Source: an uncultured Prevotella sp. (GTDB taxonomy: Bacteria; Bacteroidota; Bacteroidia; Bacteroidales; Bacteroidaceae). From it: DNA of 50,250 nucleotides. Below, one piece after another: positions 27,501-34,470 of this stretch. Where the stretch lies: positions 1-50,250 of the forward strand of contig CAMOEW010000008.1 in NCBI GenBank assembly GCA_946612625.1, written 5' to 3'. The first letter of the stretch is position 1. Each line of letters starts with the position of its first letter. Position numbers and translations under genes: made by a program. The notes under the pieces are model-generated. The model ran no database searches. It was not told where the DNA came from and saw only the letters and a program-made list of their open reading frames with translations.

Positions 27501-28259
27501 CCACGTGCCGGTCTTCTTGGAGTAAATCATGAGCGTGCCCTGGCCGTAAACCCAGATGTTGTCCATTTGGTCGGCAAAGGCTTTCAGGGTATTTGTCTTG
27601 CGCAGTCCTTTCTTGGCTGCCTCATTGTTTATCCACAGGGTGCGCTGCTGGTGCTTGATGTCGCAACATGCCAGCGTGAGGTCGTCATATACGAATACTG
27701 CACCGTCGTGACATTCGTTGATGCTCACGATGTTGCCTTGTGGTATTCCGCGTGAGTCGTTGGTATATGCGAACTCGTAGAGAAGCTGCTGTTGCATGTC
27801 GTAGGCGAAGACGCCCCGTCCGGGTACCGACAGCCACATGTTGTTTCTTGTGTCGATGTATATGACGTCAGGCTCACCATTGATACCCATCCTTGCGAGC
27901 ACTTGCCGCATGTCGCGTTCAAAGGTCTCGCTCTGCGGATGATATACGCAGTAGCCTATCTCGGTCTTCACCCACAGTGTGCCGTCGAAAGCCTCCTGAA
28001 TGCTTTCGATATAGCTGTCGGGCAGCGACGAACCGTCGCGCGAGTTGCTCTGGAAGTTCTTGAACACATATCCGTCGTATCTGTATAGCCCCGACGGGGT
28101 TCCGAACCATACGAAGCCTTTCTTGTCTTTCAGTATGCAGTTTATCTGGCTGCTCGTAAGCCCGTTTCGGGCATCGAGTGTCTTGAATATGTATGCTCCC
28201 GTTGCTGCCATCGAGATAAGTAGCAGCATAATCATCAATATGTTTCTAACTTGTTTCAT
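24507..28259 (-). CDS. HTCS-like regulator lacking kinase and phospho-acceptor residues
   Basis: The 1250-residue protein starts at ATG 28259 (MKQVRNILMIMLLLISMA; an upstream ATG at 28328 would overlap kdsD and spoil the signal/anchor). It contains about a dozen Reg_prop propeller repeats (WFGTPSGLYRYDG, IWIGTDNLGLIRM, LWVGTERQG), a Y_Y_Y domain, a membrane helix (SWWMICFYAIVILVSLYMW), a DHp-like helix, a receiver and a C-terminal AraC-type HTH. Three things are missing: the DHp histidine (SEDLRQP, Glu837 in its place), the whole HATPase domain (only about 45 residues separate DHp and receiver), and the receiver Asp (Lys984, four before the MPGMTG proline). D941, D942, T1014 and K1038 of the receiver remain. 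It probably works without phosphotransfer. It is third in the kdsA-kdsD unit. Confidence 0.88.
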   Translation of the reverse strand: MKQVRNILMIMLLLISMAATGAYIFKTLDARNGLTSSQINCILKDKKGFVWFGTPSGLYRYDGYVFKNFQSNSRDGSSLPDSYIESIQEAFDGTLWVKTEIGYCVYHPQSETFERDMRQVLARMGINGEPDVIYIDTRNNMWLSVPGRGVFAYDMQQQLLYEFAYTNDSRGIPQGNIVSINECHDGAVFVYDDLTLACCDIKHQQRTLWINNEAAKKGLRKTNTLKAFADQMDNIWVYGQGTLMIYSKKTGTWNYSIGEQFGMTGVGVDRSVNAIAGDHNGNIWIGTDNLGLIRMNVNNHTPEFVRPRSINERTGSSAEAEAVGIHSLYVDDTDLLWVGTERQGVAYYGKNIYKFDSKLIGDVSAITQTADSTLWYGTSNKGIVGYEGPLASLKISALETTPDGSLWVGYKNNGLSRLKNGATSFYSVAKDSMRTLINDNVNDLCKDKTGNLWIATNGGLQVFNPRMNAFSSYTKENGKLKTNITTCLFYGSNNNMFIGTNEGLIILNLSTTEQVILTGNRTNLETFTNNYISQVMEDSRGLVWVGTREGLNILNMQNDKLSQITEKDGLCNNNICGITEDKNHNIWITTSNGVCRIVAQRDHVSGEYNFGLYNYSIYDGLQSNEFNPGAIFITNSGDVIMGGLYGVNAVKHQQKNEKASLPKVMLTQLMVGEEEILTGHSYDGLVILPQALNESSHIELNNSQNTFTIKFAAGNYNQGERLQFMYLMEGYDDRWHNGDALTHGVTFENLPSGDYVLHVKAINGDGDISNQERTLHITINSPWWLSWWMICFYAIVILVSLYMWKFGIDKIREIWKRKKTVIDELKIQREEIKQTSEDLRQPMARMTTIIGNLSETEQTVEAQEQLNALHFQMLQIITRLTEMQSTLENPVAKAENSANTRMELAGTDDGSIAIDGTELTSLRPRVRKDSITLQYVIAFVDDNREFTKIVKKHLEVIYDIHIYNDIATLLKDIGHLKPNIIICKQDMPGMTGSELCNKLKSDPATDGIKFVLVTDHVMSQTEQQDQNITVAADDMLSKPFNVQETVMRINKLLGLAPTESLQDVIEGSETRRLEERNSSMTTATISYGEIRANDAEALHQDDELRHHADDATANKGDSETNLHNMYYGEKTIGDYSMSNDMEQRLMKNMEQYVIQNMSRGAISLEDLASAMGMGRVPLFHKIRTITNKTPAEYIRDLRLRHACTLLERTDVNMSELAINIGFQTADNFINIFKEKYGITPLEYRMKFRKG

Positions 28260-28269
28260 ATCTGTCTGT

Positions 28270-29220
28270 TCAAAGTGCGCATGCATAGCTGTCAACGATT
28301 CCGAGCAGATGCCTGCCGGAGTCAACAACCAGCACGTTGTGTATCTTATGCCGGTTCATAATTTTCTGTATTTCGGAAATCTTGGCTGTCGGACCCACTG
28401 TCTTGGGATTGCGTGTCATGATGTCGCCCACGGTGCGGTCGAAGAATTGTGCCTGCCATTTCTCCATGGCACGGCGTATGTCGCCGTCGGTGATCATTCC
28501 CACGATGACCCCCTCTTTAATAGCCACACCCAGTCCCAGCTTGCCTTTGCTCACGTGGATGATAGCTTCGCCGAGGTGCATTTCTGGTGGGAATGTAGGT
28601 AGGTCGTCGGTCACCATCACGTCGTGGGCTGTGGTGAGCAGGCGCTTGCCGAGCGAGCCTCCGGGATGGAACTGTGCGAAGTCCTTTGGCTGGAAATTGC
28701 GTTTGTCCATCAGTGCAACGGCCAGTGCGTCGCCCATGGCGAGCGTGGCTGTGGTGCTGCTGGTGGGTGCGAGGTTCAGCGGACATGCCTCTTTGCTTAC
28801 GCTCACGTTGATGTGGCATGTGGAGTATTTGGCAAGCAGCGACTGAGAGTTGCCGCTCATTCCTATGATGGGAATGTTCATGTGCAGCACCATCGGTATG
28901 AATCTCAGCAGTTCGTCGGTATGTCCGGAGTAGGATATGGCTATCACCACGTCGTCGTGGGTCATCACTCCCAGGTCGCCGTGGAACACGTCGAGCGGAT
29001 TGATGAAGAACGAGGGTGTGCCGGTGGATGAGAGCGTTGCCGCTATCTTTGCCCCGATGTGTCCGCTTTTGCCCACACCGGTCACAATCACCTTTCCGCG
29101 GCACTGGTAAATCAGCTCCACAGCTTTGTCGAAGTTGTCGTCGAGCAGTGGTATCAGTCCCAAGAGAGCTTCTGCCTCGTCGCGTATGCAGCGTATCGCT
29201 ATGTCTTTAGATTTTTCCAT
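28270..29220 (-). CDS. kdsD: D-arabinose-5-phosphate isomerase (KdsD/KpsF/GutQ)
   Basis: This 316-residue enzyme has a SIS sugar-isomerase domain (VIVTGVGKSGHIGAKIAATLSSTGTPSFF, SYSGHTDELLRF, LAPTSSTTATLAMGDALA, FHPGGSLGKRL) and two C-terminal CBS domains (about 205-316). It converts ribulose-5-phosphate to arabinose-5-phosphate, the precursor of Kdo in lipopolysaccharide. It lies 11 bp after kdsA, which uses its product, so the two form a pathway operon. The HTCS-like gene follows after 10 bp. Confidence 0.92.
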   Translation of the reverse strand: MEKSKDIAIRCIRDEAEALLGLIPLLDDNFDKAVELIYQCRGKVIVTGVGKSGHIGAKIAATLSSTGTPSFFINPLDVFHGDLGVMTHDDVVIAISYSGHTDELLRFIPMVLHMNIPIIGMSGNSQSLLAKYSTCHINVSVSKEACPLNLAPTSSTTATLAMGDALAVALMDKRNFQPKDFAQFHPGGSLGKRLLTTAHDVMVTDDLPTFPPEMHLGEAIIHVSKGKLGLGVAIKEGVIVGMITDGDIRRAMEKWQAQFFDRTVGDIMTRNPKTVGPTAKISEIQKIMNRHKIHNVLVVDSGRHLLGIVDSYACAL

Positions 29221-29231
29221 ACTTTTTTCTC

Positions 29232-29990
29232 TTAGTCGTTTGTCAGCGCCTCGACAATCTTGTCGAGTTTGTCGAGCTCAAGCATGTTCGCCGCATCGCT
29301 CAGGCCCTTGTCTGGATCGGGATGCACCTCGAAGAACCATCCTGTGGCTCCGAAGGCTTTTGCTGCCATAGCCATCTGTGGCACGAAGCGACGGTCGCCG
29401 CCGGTCTTTCCGCCGGCTCCGCCGGGGCGTTGCACACTGTGGGTGCAGTCCATAATCACCGTTGGCACTATGTCGAGCATGTCGGGGATGTTTCTGAAAT
29501 CAACCACGAGGTTGTTGTAGCCGTATATGTTACCGCGCTCGGTGAGCCACACGTCAGAGGCTCCTGCGTCGCGTGCTTTCTCCACGGGGTAGCGCATGTC
29601 TTTTCCGCTGAGAAACTGGGCTTTCTTGATGTTTACCGTCTTGCCTGTTCGGGCGGCAGCCACGAGCAGGTCGGTCTGACGGCAGAGGAATGCCGGAATC
29701 TGAATCACATCTACCACCTGTCCCACCGGTTCTGCCTGCCAGCTTTCATGTATGTCGGTGAGCAGTCGCAGCCCATATTTCGATTTTATGTCGGCAAGCA
29801 TCTGCAGCCCACGGTCTATTCCGGGTCCACGAAACGAGCTAATGCTTGTGCGGTTAGCCTTGTCGAACGATGCCTTGAATATAATGTCCGTATTGCGTAC
29901 ATTATTTATATATACTATTTGCTCTGCCACCGTCTGAAGCAGCGATTCCGATTCTATTACGCACGGCCCGGCTATTATCTGTTTTGTCAT
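29232..29990 (-). CDS. kdsA: 3-deoxy-8-phosphooctulonate synthase (KDO-8-P synthase)
   Basis: This 252-residue protein condenses arabinose-5-phosphate with phosphoenolpyruvate. Motifs seen: IIAGPCVIES near the start, FKASFDKANRTS, SFRGPGIDRGLQML, IQIPAFLCRQTDLL, NIKKAQFLSG and CTHSVQRPGG. Start chosen at ATG 29990 (MTKQIIAGPC); upstream in-frame codons are AT-rich and not conserved. First gene of kdsA-kdsD-HTCS, with a TAnnTTTG box about 31 bp upstream. Confidence 0.94.
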   Translation of the reverse strand: MTKQIIAGPCVIESESLLQTVAEQIVYINNVRNTDIIFKASFDKANRTSISSFRGPGIDRGLQMLADIKSKYGLRLLTDIHESWQAEPVGQVVDVIQIPAFLCRQTDLLVAAARTGKTVNIKKAQFLSGKDMRYPVEKARDAGASDVWLTERGNIYGYNNLVVDFRNIPDMLDIVPTVIMDCTHSVQRPGGAGGKTGGDRRFVPQMAMAAKAFGATGWFFEVHPDPDKGLSDAANMLELDKLDKIVEALTND

Positions 29991-30020
29991 AGCTCTTATT
30001 CGTCTTTTTTCTTCAAACTG

Positions 30021-30050
30021 CAAAAATACGCATTTTATTTCAAATAGCAA
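30021..30050 (-). promoter_or_regulatory. kdsA promoter
   Basis: TATTTTTG on the minus strand (30021-30028), with a weak TTG (30048-30050) 19 bp upstream. Confidence 0.55.
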
Positions 30051-30205
30051 TAACTTTAACTGATTATTTCGCTTTTTTAGTACAAAGTCAATGATTAGTC
30101 AGCTGTTTGAGCGGTTTTGTGTGCGGAAACATTGATTTTAATCAAGTATAGTGCGTGTTTTCTGAAGTTTTATTTGTCTTTCTTCACATTTATTCAAAAA
30201 ATACC

Positions 30206-30213
30206 TACCTTTG
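30206..30213 (+). promoter_or_regulatory. -7 element for the first outer-membrane protein gene
   Basis: TACCTTTG, 62 bp before the start codon. No clear TTTG is present at 19-21 bp upstream. Confidence 0.6.
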
Positions 30214-30275
30214 CACCCGATTTAAGGATAATGCCCTTTCGGGGGCGCAAGTTAAACAATTAAAAGATTGGAAAA
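30214..30275 (+). promoter_or_regulatory. 62-nt structured leader of the first OMP gene
   Basis: The leader contains GATTTA followed by a short hairpin (ATGCCC TTTCGG GGGC). It has the same length and layout as the leader of the second OMP gene (31074-31135). Possible roles are mRNA stability or ribosome loading; none is shown. Confidence 0.5.
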
Positions 30276-30899
30276 ATGAAAAAGATTATGATGACTCTCG
30301 TAGCCGCAGCTATGGCTACAACGATGAATGCTCAGTGGTACATTGGTGGTGGTCTGGGTGTTGGCTTCGACAAGACAGCTACTCCTACTACCGCAGTTAT
30401 TAACAATCTGCCTGTAACAGTTGAGCAGACTGTAAAGACCACAACATTCTCAATTCTTCCTGAGATTGGCTACAACATCAACGAGAAGTTTGCAGTAGGT
30501 GCACAGCTCGGTTATGATTACTCAAAGGTTGAGGATAAAAAGACAAACGGTTTCACCTTTGCTCCCTATCTTCGTTATACTTTTGCAAAGCTCGAGAAGG
30601 TAAACTTCTTCTGCGACCTCGGTCTGGCTTACACCTACAAAAAGACTACATGGAAAGATACTGAGTATGATGCTACACTTGGTGCTTATGCTGTAGATTA
30701 CTCTACAAAGAGAAATGGTTTCAGCGTAGGTCTGTATCCTGGTGTTGCCGTTAACCTGAACGAGAAGGTAAGCTTCGTAGCTAAGTTCGGTGCTCTCTCT
30801 TACGTTTATTCAAAGGTTAAAGATGGCGGTAAGGACTCAAGCTTCAACTTCGGTGTTGACGGTAGCGACCTCCAGTTCGGTCTCTACTACAACTTCTAA
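30276..30899 (+). CDS. Outer-membrane beta-barrel protein
   Basis: 207 residues with a Sec signal peptide (MKKIMMTLVAAAMATTMNAQ, cut after NAQ or before). The rest is alternating hydrophobic/aromatic beta strands (SILPEIGYNI, FAVGAQLGYDYSKV, FAPYLRYTF, GLYPGVAVNL) ending in Phe (QFGLYYNF), the C-terminal signal for outer-membrane assembly. It fits the OMP_b-brl family of small 8-strand barrels. Codon choice is biased to few codons, as in highly expressed genes. Single gene with its own terminator; a likely paralogue follows. Confidence 0.85.
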   Translation: MKKIMMTLVAAAMATTMNAQWYIGGGLGVGFDKTATPTTAVINNLPVTVEQTVKTTTFSILPEIGYNINEKFAVGAQLGYDYSKVEDKKTNGFTFAPYLRYTFAKLEKVNFFCDLGLAYTYKKTTWKDTEYDATLGAYAVDYSTKRNGFSVGLYPGVAVNLNEKVSFVAKFGALSYVYSKVKDGGKDSSFNFGVDGSDLQFGLYYNF

Positions 30900-30941
30900 A
30901 AAGAAGAAAGAGCAAATAAAATTCTTATTGAATAACAGTTG

Positions 30942-30970
30942 GCCATGCCTGGTTTCAGGCATGGCTTTTT
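30942..30970 (+). terminator. Terminator after the first OMP gene
   Basis: A perfect 10-bp stem GCCATGCCTG / CAGGCATGGC with loop GTTT and five T. Confidence 0.9.
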
Positions 30971-31042
30971 GTTGTTTTTATATCTCTTTCAAATCAAGAT
31001 TTACTTTTTTTTGCATTAAATTAAAAAAAAAGACAAAAAAAG

Positions 31043-31073
31043 TTTGCTTGTTTAAAAATAATGCTTAACTTTG
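31043..31073 (+). promoter_or_regulatory. Promoter of the second OMP gene
   Basis: TTTG (31043-31046), 19-bp spacer, TAACTTTG (31066-31073). Confidence 0.8.
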
Positions 31074-31135
31074 CAACAGATTTAGTTAATTATGCCTTTT
31101 GTGGGCATGCAGTATTTACAAAAATAAACAAAAAA
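31074..31135 (+). promoter_or_regulatory. 62-nt structured leader of the second OMP gene
   Basis: Contains GATTTA and the hairpin ATGCC TTTTGTG GGCAT, matching the leader of the first OMP gene in length and order of elements. Confidence 0.5.
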
Positions 31136-31756
31136 ATGAAAAAGATTATGATGATGGCAGTTGCACTGTTGATGACAGTCGCTGCAAGTGCACAACCCGA
31201 AGCAGGAACATTCTCAATTCAGCCAAAGGTTGGTATGAACATTTCCAAGCTTACCAAGTTTGATGACAGCAAGGCTAAGGTAGGTTTTGCATTCGGCGTT
31301 GAGGGTATGTATCAGATTTCAGACCGTTTCGGTCTTTCTGCTGGTATCATGTACTCTATGCAGGGCGCAAAGAGAAAAGGCATCGCAGTTGATGAGAATG
31401 GTGTTTATGGTGACTATACCATGAAGGCAAAGATGAACTACATCAATATTCCTATCCTTGCTAACTTCTATGTAGTAAAGGGTCTTGCTGTCAAGGCAGG
31501 TATCCAGCCAGGTTTCCTCGTAAGCAAGAAGTGGGGTCTCGACTCTCCTTTCGCTATGGTGAACGGTATAGTTGATGGCGCTAAGATTGACGGCACAAAG
31601 GCATTCGACTTCTCTATTCCTGTAGGTATTTCTTACGAGTATGCCAACATTGTTCTTGATGCTCGCTATGCTTTCGGTCTTACAAAGGTAGCTAGTGACA
31701 CTAAGAGCAAGAACAGCGTATTCCAGCTGACTCTGGGCTACAAGTTCAACCTCTAA
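31136..31756 (+). CDS. Outer-membrane beta-barrel protein, porin-family type
   Basis: 206 residues from ATG 31136 (MKKIMMMAVALLMTVAASAQ signal peptide, cut after SAQ). An upstream in-frame ATG at 31061 lies before the promoter element and is not used. Strand-like segments (FSIQPKVGMNISKL, GFAFGVEGMYQIS, FGLSAGIMYSMQGAKRKGI, NYINIPILANFYV, LAVKAGIQPGFLV, FSIPVGISYEY, FQLTLGYKFNL) are typical of the PorT/outer-membrane beta-barrel (OMP_b-brl_2) family. The NYINIP strand is very common in Bacteroidetes members. Probably a structural or transport barrel; no ligand can be inferred. Confidence 0.85.
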   Translation: MKKIMMMAVALLMTVAASAQPEAGTFSIQPKVGMNISKLTKFDDSKAKVGFAFGVEGMYQISDRFGLSAGIMYSMQGAKRKGIAVDENGVYGDYTMKAKMNYINIPILANFYVVKGLAVKAGIQPGFLVSKKWGLDSPFAMVNGIVDGAKIDGTKAFDFSIPVGISYEYANIVLDARYAFGLTKVASDTKSKNSVFQLTLGYKFNL

Positions 31757-31783
31757 TATTCTTATATAGAATAGGATTAATAC

Positions 31784-31823
31784 AAAGGGGATGTGCCATA
31801 ACAATCGGCACATCCCCTTTTTT
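31784..31823 (+). terminator. Terminator after the second OMP gene
   Basis: A 14-bp stem AAAGGGGATGTGCC / GGCACATCCCCTTT with a 9-nt loop, running into T6. Confidence 0.9.
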
Positions 31824-31856
31824 GTAATTCTGTCATTCGCGTCGCTCCGCGTGCCG

Positions 31857-32020
31857 GCATTTCCGCGATTCAGGAATTCGCGTAGCTCCGCGCGCCGGCA
31901 TTTCCACGATTCATGAATCCGCTTCGCTCCCGACGACAGCATTTCCACGATTCATGAATCCGCTTCGCTCCTGACGACAGCATTTCCACGATTCAGGAAT
32001 CCGCTTCGCTCCTGACGACA
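31857..32020. repeat. 41-bp tandem repeat, four units
   Basis: GCATTT recurs at 31857, 31898, 31939, 31980 and 32021, an exact 41-bp period. Each unit reads GCATTTCC(A/G)CGATTCA then (T/G)GAAT followed by C/T-rich GCTTCGCTCC and a GACGACA-like end. The two right-hand units differ by only a few bases; the left ones have diverged, and a partial fifth copy is visible from about 31831. It lies between the OMP terminator and the mscS promoter. Confidence 0.85.
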
Positions 32021-32060
32021 GCATTTTTGTTGCTATATAATCAAAAAAAATGGTGATAGT

Positions 32061-32091
32061 TTTGCAATGCGGCCGTTTTTTCGTAATTTTG
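32061..32091 (+). promoter_or_regulatory. Promoter of the MscS-type channel gene
   Basis: TTTG (32061-32064), 19-bp spacer, TAATTTTG (32084-32091), about 30 bp before the start codon. Confidence 0.8.
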
Positions 32092-32121
32092 CACCGCAAA
32101 AAATGAAGCTGACGTAGTGTT

Positions 32122-34470
32122 ATGAAGAAGATAGCGATATTATTGTTGATGTTGACGGCCGTGTGTCACGATGTCGGTGCGGTGCTTAAGGAACGCAATC
32201 TCGACGAAACCCTTGGCGTGCTGCGCCGCGAACTGACCGACTACCACCGCGAGCTGACCGGCCAGATGGAGATTCGCCGCGAGGAGAGCCACAGGATAGG
32301 ACAGCAGCTGATGTCGATAATGAAGCGCAGCAACCAGAATGCACTGATGCTCTATTCTCAGAAACAGGACTATGTGTTCGACCTTACATACGCCTGCCAT
32401 GAGGCTACCGAGCAGTACCGTTCGTTCCAGGCCGAACAGTTGCCGATAAAGAACTTCATAAAGAACTCCAGTGTTGACATTGCCCGTTACGACAGCCTGA
32501 TATACAGTCTGAAGATAATGCAGACGAGCGACATGGCCGACTCTACGAAGGTGGCCCGCAACGTGTGTCTCACCCTTGCCACGAGCATCCGCAATATCCT
32601 TGAGGAGAACAATTCCAATCTTCAGGACTACATCAGATACTATGAGATGACCGAGAACCGCCTCAGTTCGCTCAACGACTATGCCAACATACGCTACAAT
32701 GACATCCAGACCAGTATCTTCAGGAACGGCGGCGAAGACTACTTCACTCTCATGCGCAACATCCGTCAGAACTGGCAGAGCATGGTCGGCGTGACCAAGA
32801 AGAAATACAACTTCCGCACCGATACGTCGGAGTCGCAGTGGGGCGCGCGATGGATTGTCGGGCTCTTCGTAGTCATCCTCATCTATATTTTCTTTGCCAC
32901 TGCGCTCAATCTGCTTGCCATGCGCTATCTCGTGCCAAGCCGTGTGAAGACCGAAGAGTTCAGCAAGAAGCGCAGCAGCATTACGATGGCCACCACCACG
33001 GTCACCTTTGCCATCATCCTCGGCTTCTTCATCCGCAACACGGGCCAGAACTTCCTTGCCATGGCGAGCAACCTGCTTGTGGAGTATGCGTGGCTGCTGA
33101 GCGTGATTCTCATCTCGCTGTTGCTCAGAGTGAGCGGCAGCCAGATAGGCAGCGCCTTCCGCATCTACTCGCCATTGCTCGTGGTAGGATTCTTAGTGAT
33201 AGCCTTCCGAATAGTGCTTATCCCTAACGAGCTCGTGACGATCATCTTCCCTCCGATATTGCTGCTGAGCGCACTGTGGCAGTGGCATTTCATCAGGAAA
33301 TACAACCATAACGTGCCGCGCTCCGACATGTTCTATACCTACATGTCGCTCACGGTGTTTGTGGTGGCTATAGTGTGCTCGTGGACCGGCTACACGCTGC
33401 TGGCTGTACAGATACTTATATGGTGGATAATGCAGCTGACGTGCATCCTTACCATCACCTGTCTGAGTCAGTGGATGAAGCTTCGCGGCCAGAGGCTTCG
33501 CTACAGCGAGAAACCTATCACTAAGACGTGGGCTTTTCATCTTGTATATAATGTTGCACTGCCCACGCTGGGCGTGCTCTCTGTGATGGTGTCTATCTAC
33601 TGGGCAGCCGATGTGTTCAACCTGAGTTCGCTCTGTTGGGATGTGTTCAACCGCAACTATGTCAATCTCGACAATCTCCGCTTGAGCATCATGAGCGTGT
33701 CGGTTGTCGTGTCGCTATGGTTCCTGTTCAATTATCTCAATAAGACGGTGAAGGCCCTGATGAAGCTCCACTTCGACCATACCGACCCCTCGACAGCCGA
33801 GAGCCGCATGATGATGGCAAAGAACGTGGTTCAGGTTATAGTATGGGGCGCATGGTTCATCATCGCGTTGAAGATAATGCATGTCAGCTACACATGGTTG
33901 GTTGTAATCTCCGGCGGTCTCTCTACCGGTGTCGGTTTTGCCATGAAAGACATTCTCGAGAATATCTATTACGGCATCTCGCTGATGGCAGGCAGGATAA
34001 AGGTGGGCGACTGGATAGAAGTTGACGGCACGATGGGCCGTGTGACGAGCATCAGCTATACCAACACCACGGTAGATTCGCTTTACGGCGAGGTGATCTC
34101 GTTCCAGAACAGCCAGCTGTTCACCAAGAACTATAAGAACCTGACGCGCAACCACGGCTATGTGCTTGCCGTGATACCCTTCGGCGTGGCGTATGGAAGC
34201 GACGTCCATAGGGTGATGGAACTTGTCAACGCCGCCGTGACCGCCTTGTCGCATAAGTGGGTTGACCGCAGCAAGCAGATAAAGAGCGTTGTCAGCGAGC
34301 TTGGCGATTCGAGCGTCAATTTCAAGATGTTCGTATGGGCAGAGGCTCCAAAGAAGAGCTACGTCATCAGCGACGTCGTTGCCTGTATCTACGACACGCT
34401 GAACAAGAACGGCATAGAGATTCCGTTCCCTCAGCGCGACATACATATAAAGGAGGGAGCTGTGAAATGA
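32122..34470 (+). CDS. Large MscS-family mechanosensitive channel
   Basis: 782 residues. There is a signal peptide (MKKIAILLLMLTAVCHDVGA), a helical periplasmic region (about 25-235), then roughly ten membrane segments (WIVGLFVVILIYIFFATALNLL, LLSVILISLLL, LLVVGFLVIAF, VVAIVCSWTGYTLLAVQILIWWI and others). The MscS core follows: LVVISGGLSTGVGFAMKDILENIYYGISLMAGR is the pore helix with its Gly/Ala pattern, and RIKVGDWIEVDGTMGRVTSISYTNT is the beta domain. It is of the MscK/YjeP size class and should release solutes on osmotic downshift. The sugar-kinase start codon overlaps its stop (ATGA). Confidence 0.9.
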   Translation: MKKIAILLLMLTAVCHDVGAVLKERNLDETLGVLRRELTDYHRELTGQMEIRREESHRIGQQLMSIMKRSNQNALMLYSQKQDYVFDLTYACHEATEQYRSFQAEQLPIKNFIKNSSVDIARYDSLIYSLKIMQTSDMADSTKVARNVCLTLATSIRNILEENNSNLQDYIRYYEMTENRLSSLNDYANIRYNDIQTSIFRNGGEDYFTLMRNIRQNWQSMVGVTKKKYNFRTDTSESQWGARWIVGLFVVILIYIFFATALNLLAMRYLVPSRVKTEEFSKKRSSITMATTTVTFAIILGFFIRNTGQNFLAMASNLLVEYAWLLSVILISLLLRVSGSQIGSAFRIYSPLLVVGFLVIAFRIVLIPNELVTIIFPPILLLSALWQWHFIRKYNHNVPRSDMFYTYMSLTVFVVAIVCSWTGYTLLAVQILIWWIMQLTCILTITCLSQWMKLRGQRLRYSEKPITKTWAFHLVYNVALPTLGVLSVMVSIYWAADVFNLSSLCWDVFNRNYVNLDNLRLSIMSVSVVVSLWFLFNYLNKTVKALMKLHFDHTDPSTAESRMMMAKNVVQVIVWGAWFIIALKIMHVSYTWLVVISGGLSTGVGFAMKDILENIYYGISLMAGRIKVGDWIEVDGTMGRVTSISYTNTTVDSLYGEVISFQNSQLFTKNYKNLTRNHGYVLAVIPFGVAYGSDVHRVMELVNAAVTALSHKWVDRSKQIKSVVSELGDSSVNFKMFVWAEAPKKSYVISDVVACIYDTLNKNGIEIPFPQRDIHIKEGAVK

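Noticed and set aside
28260..28328. Upstream ATG for the HTCS-like gene, adding 23 residues
   Set aside because: It would overlap kdsD and place a polar stretch before the signal/anchor helix. MKQVRNILMIMLLL is the natural start.
31319..31948. 209-codon minus-strand frame over the second OMP gene and the tandem repeats
   Set aside because: It arises from the 41-bp repeats (ESWKCRRAEL... units) plus the antisense of the OMP gene; no start signal.
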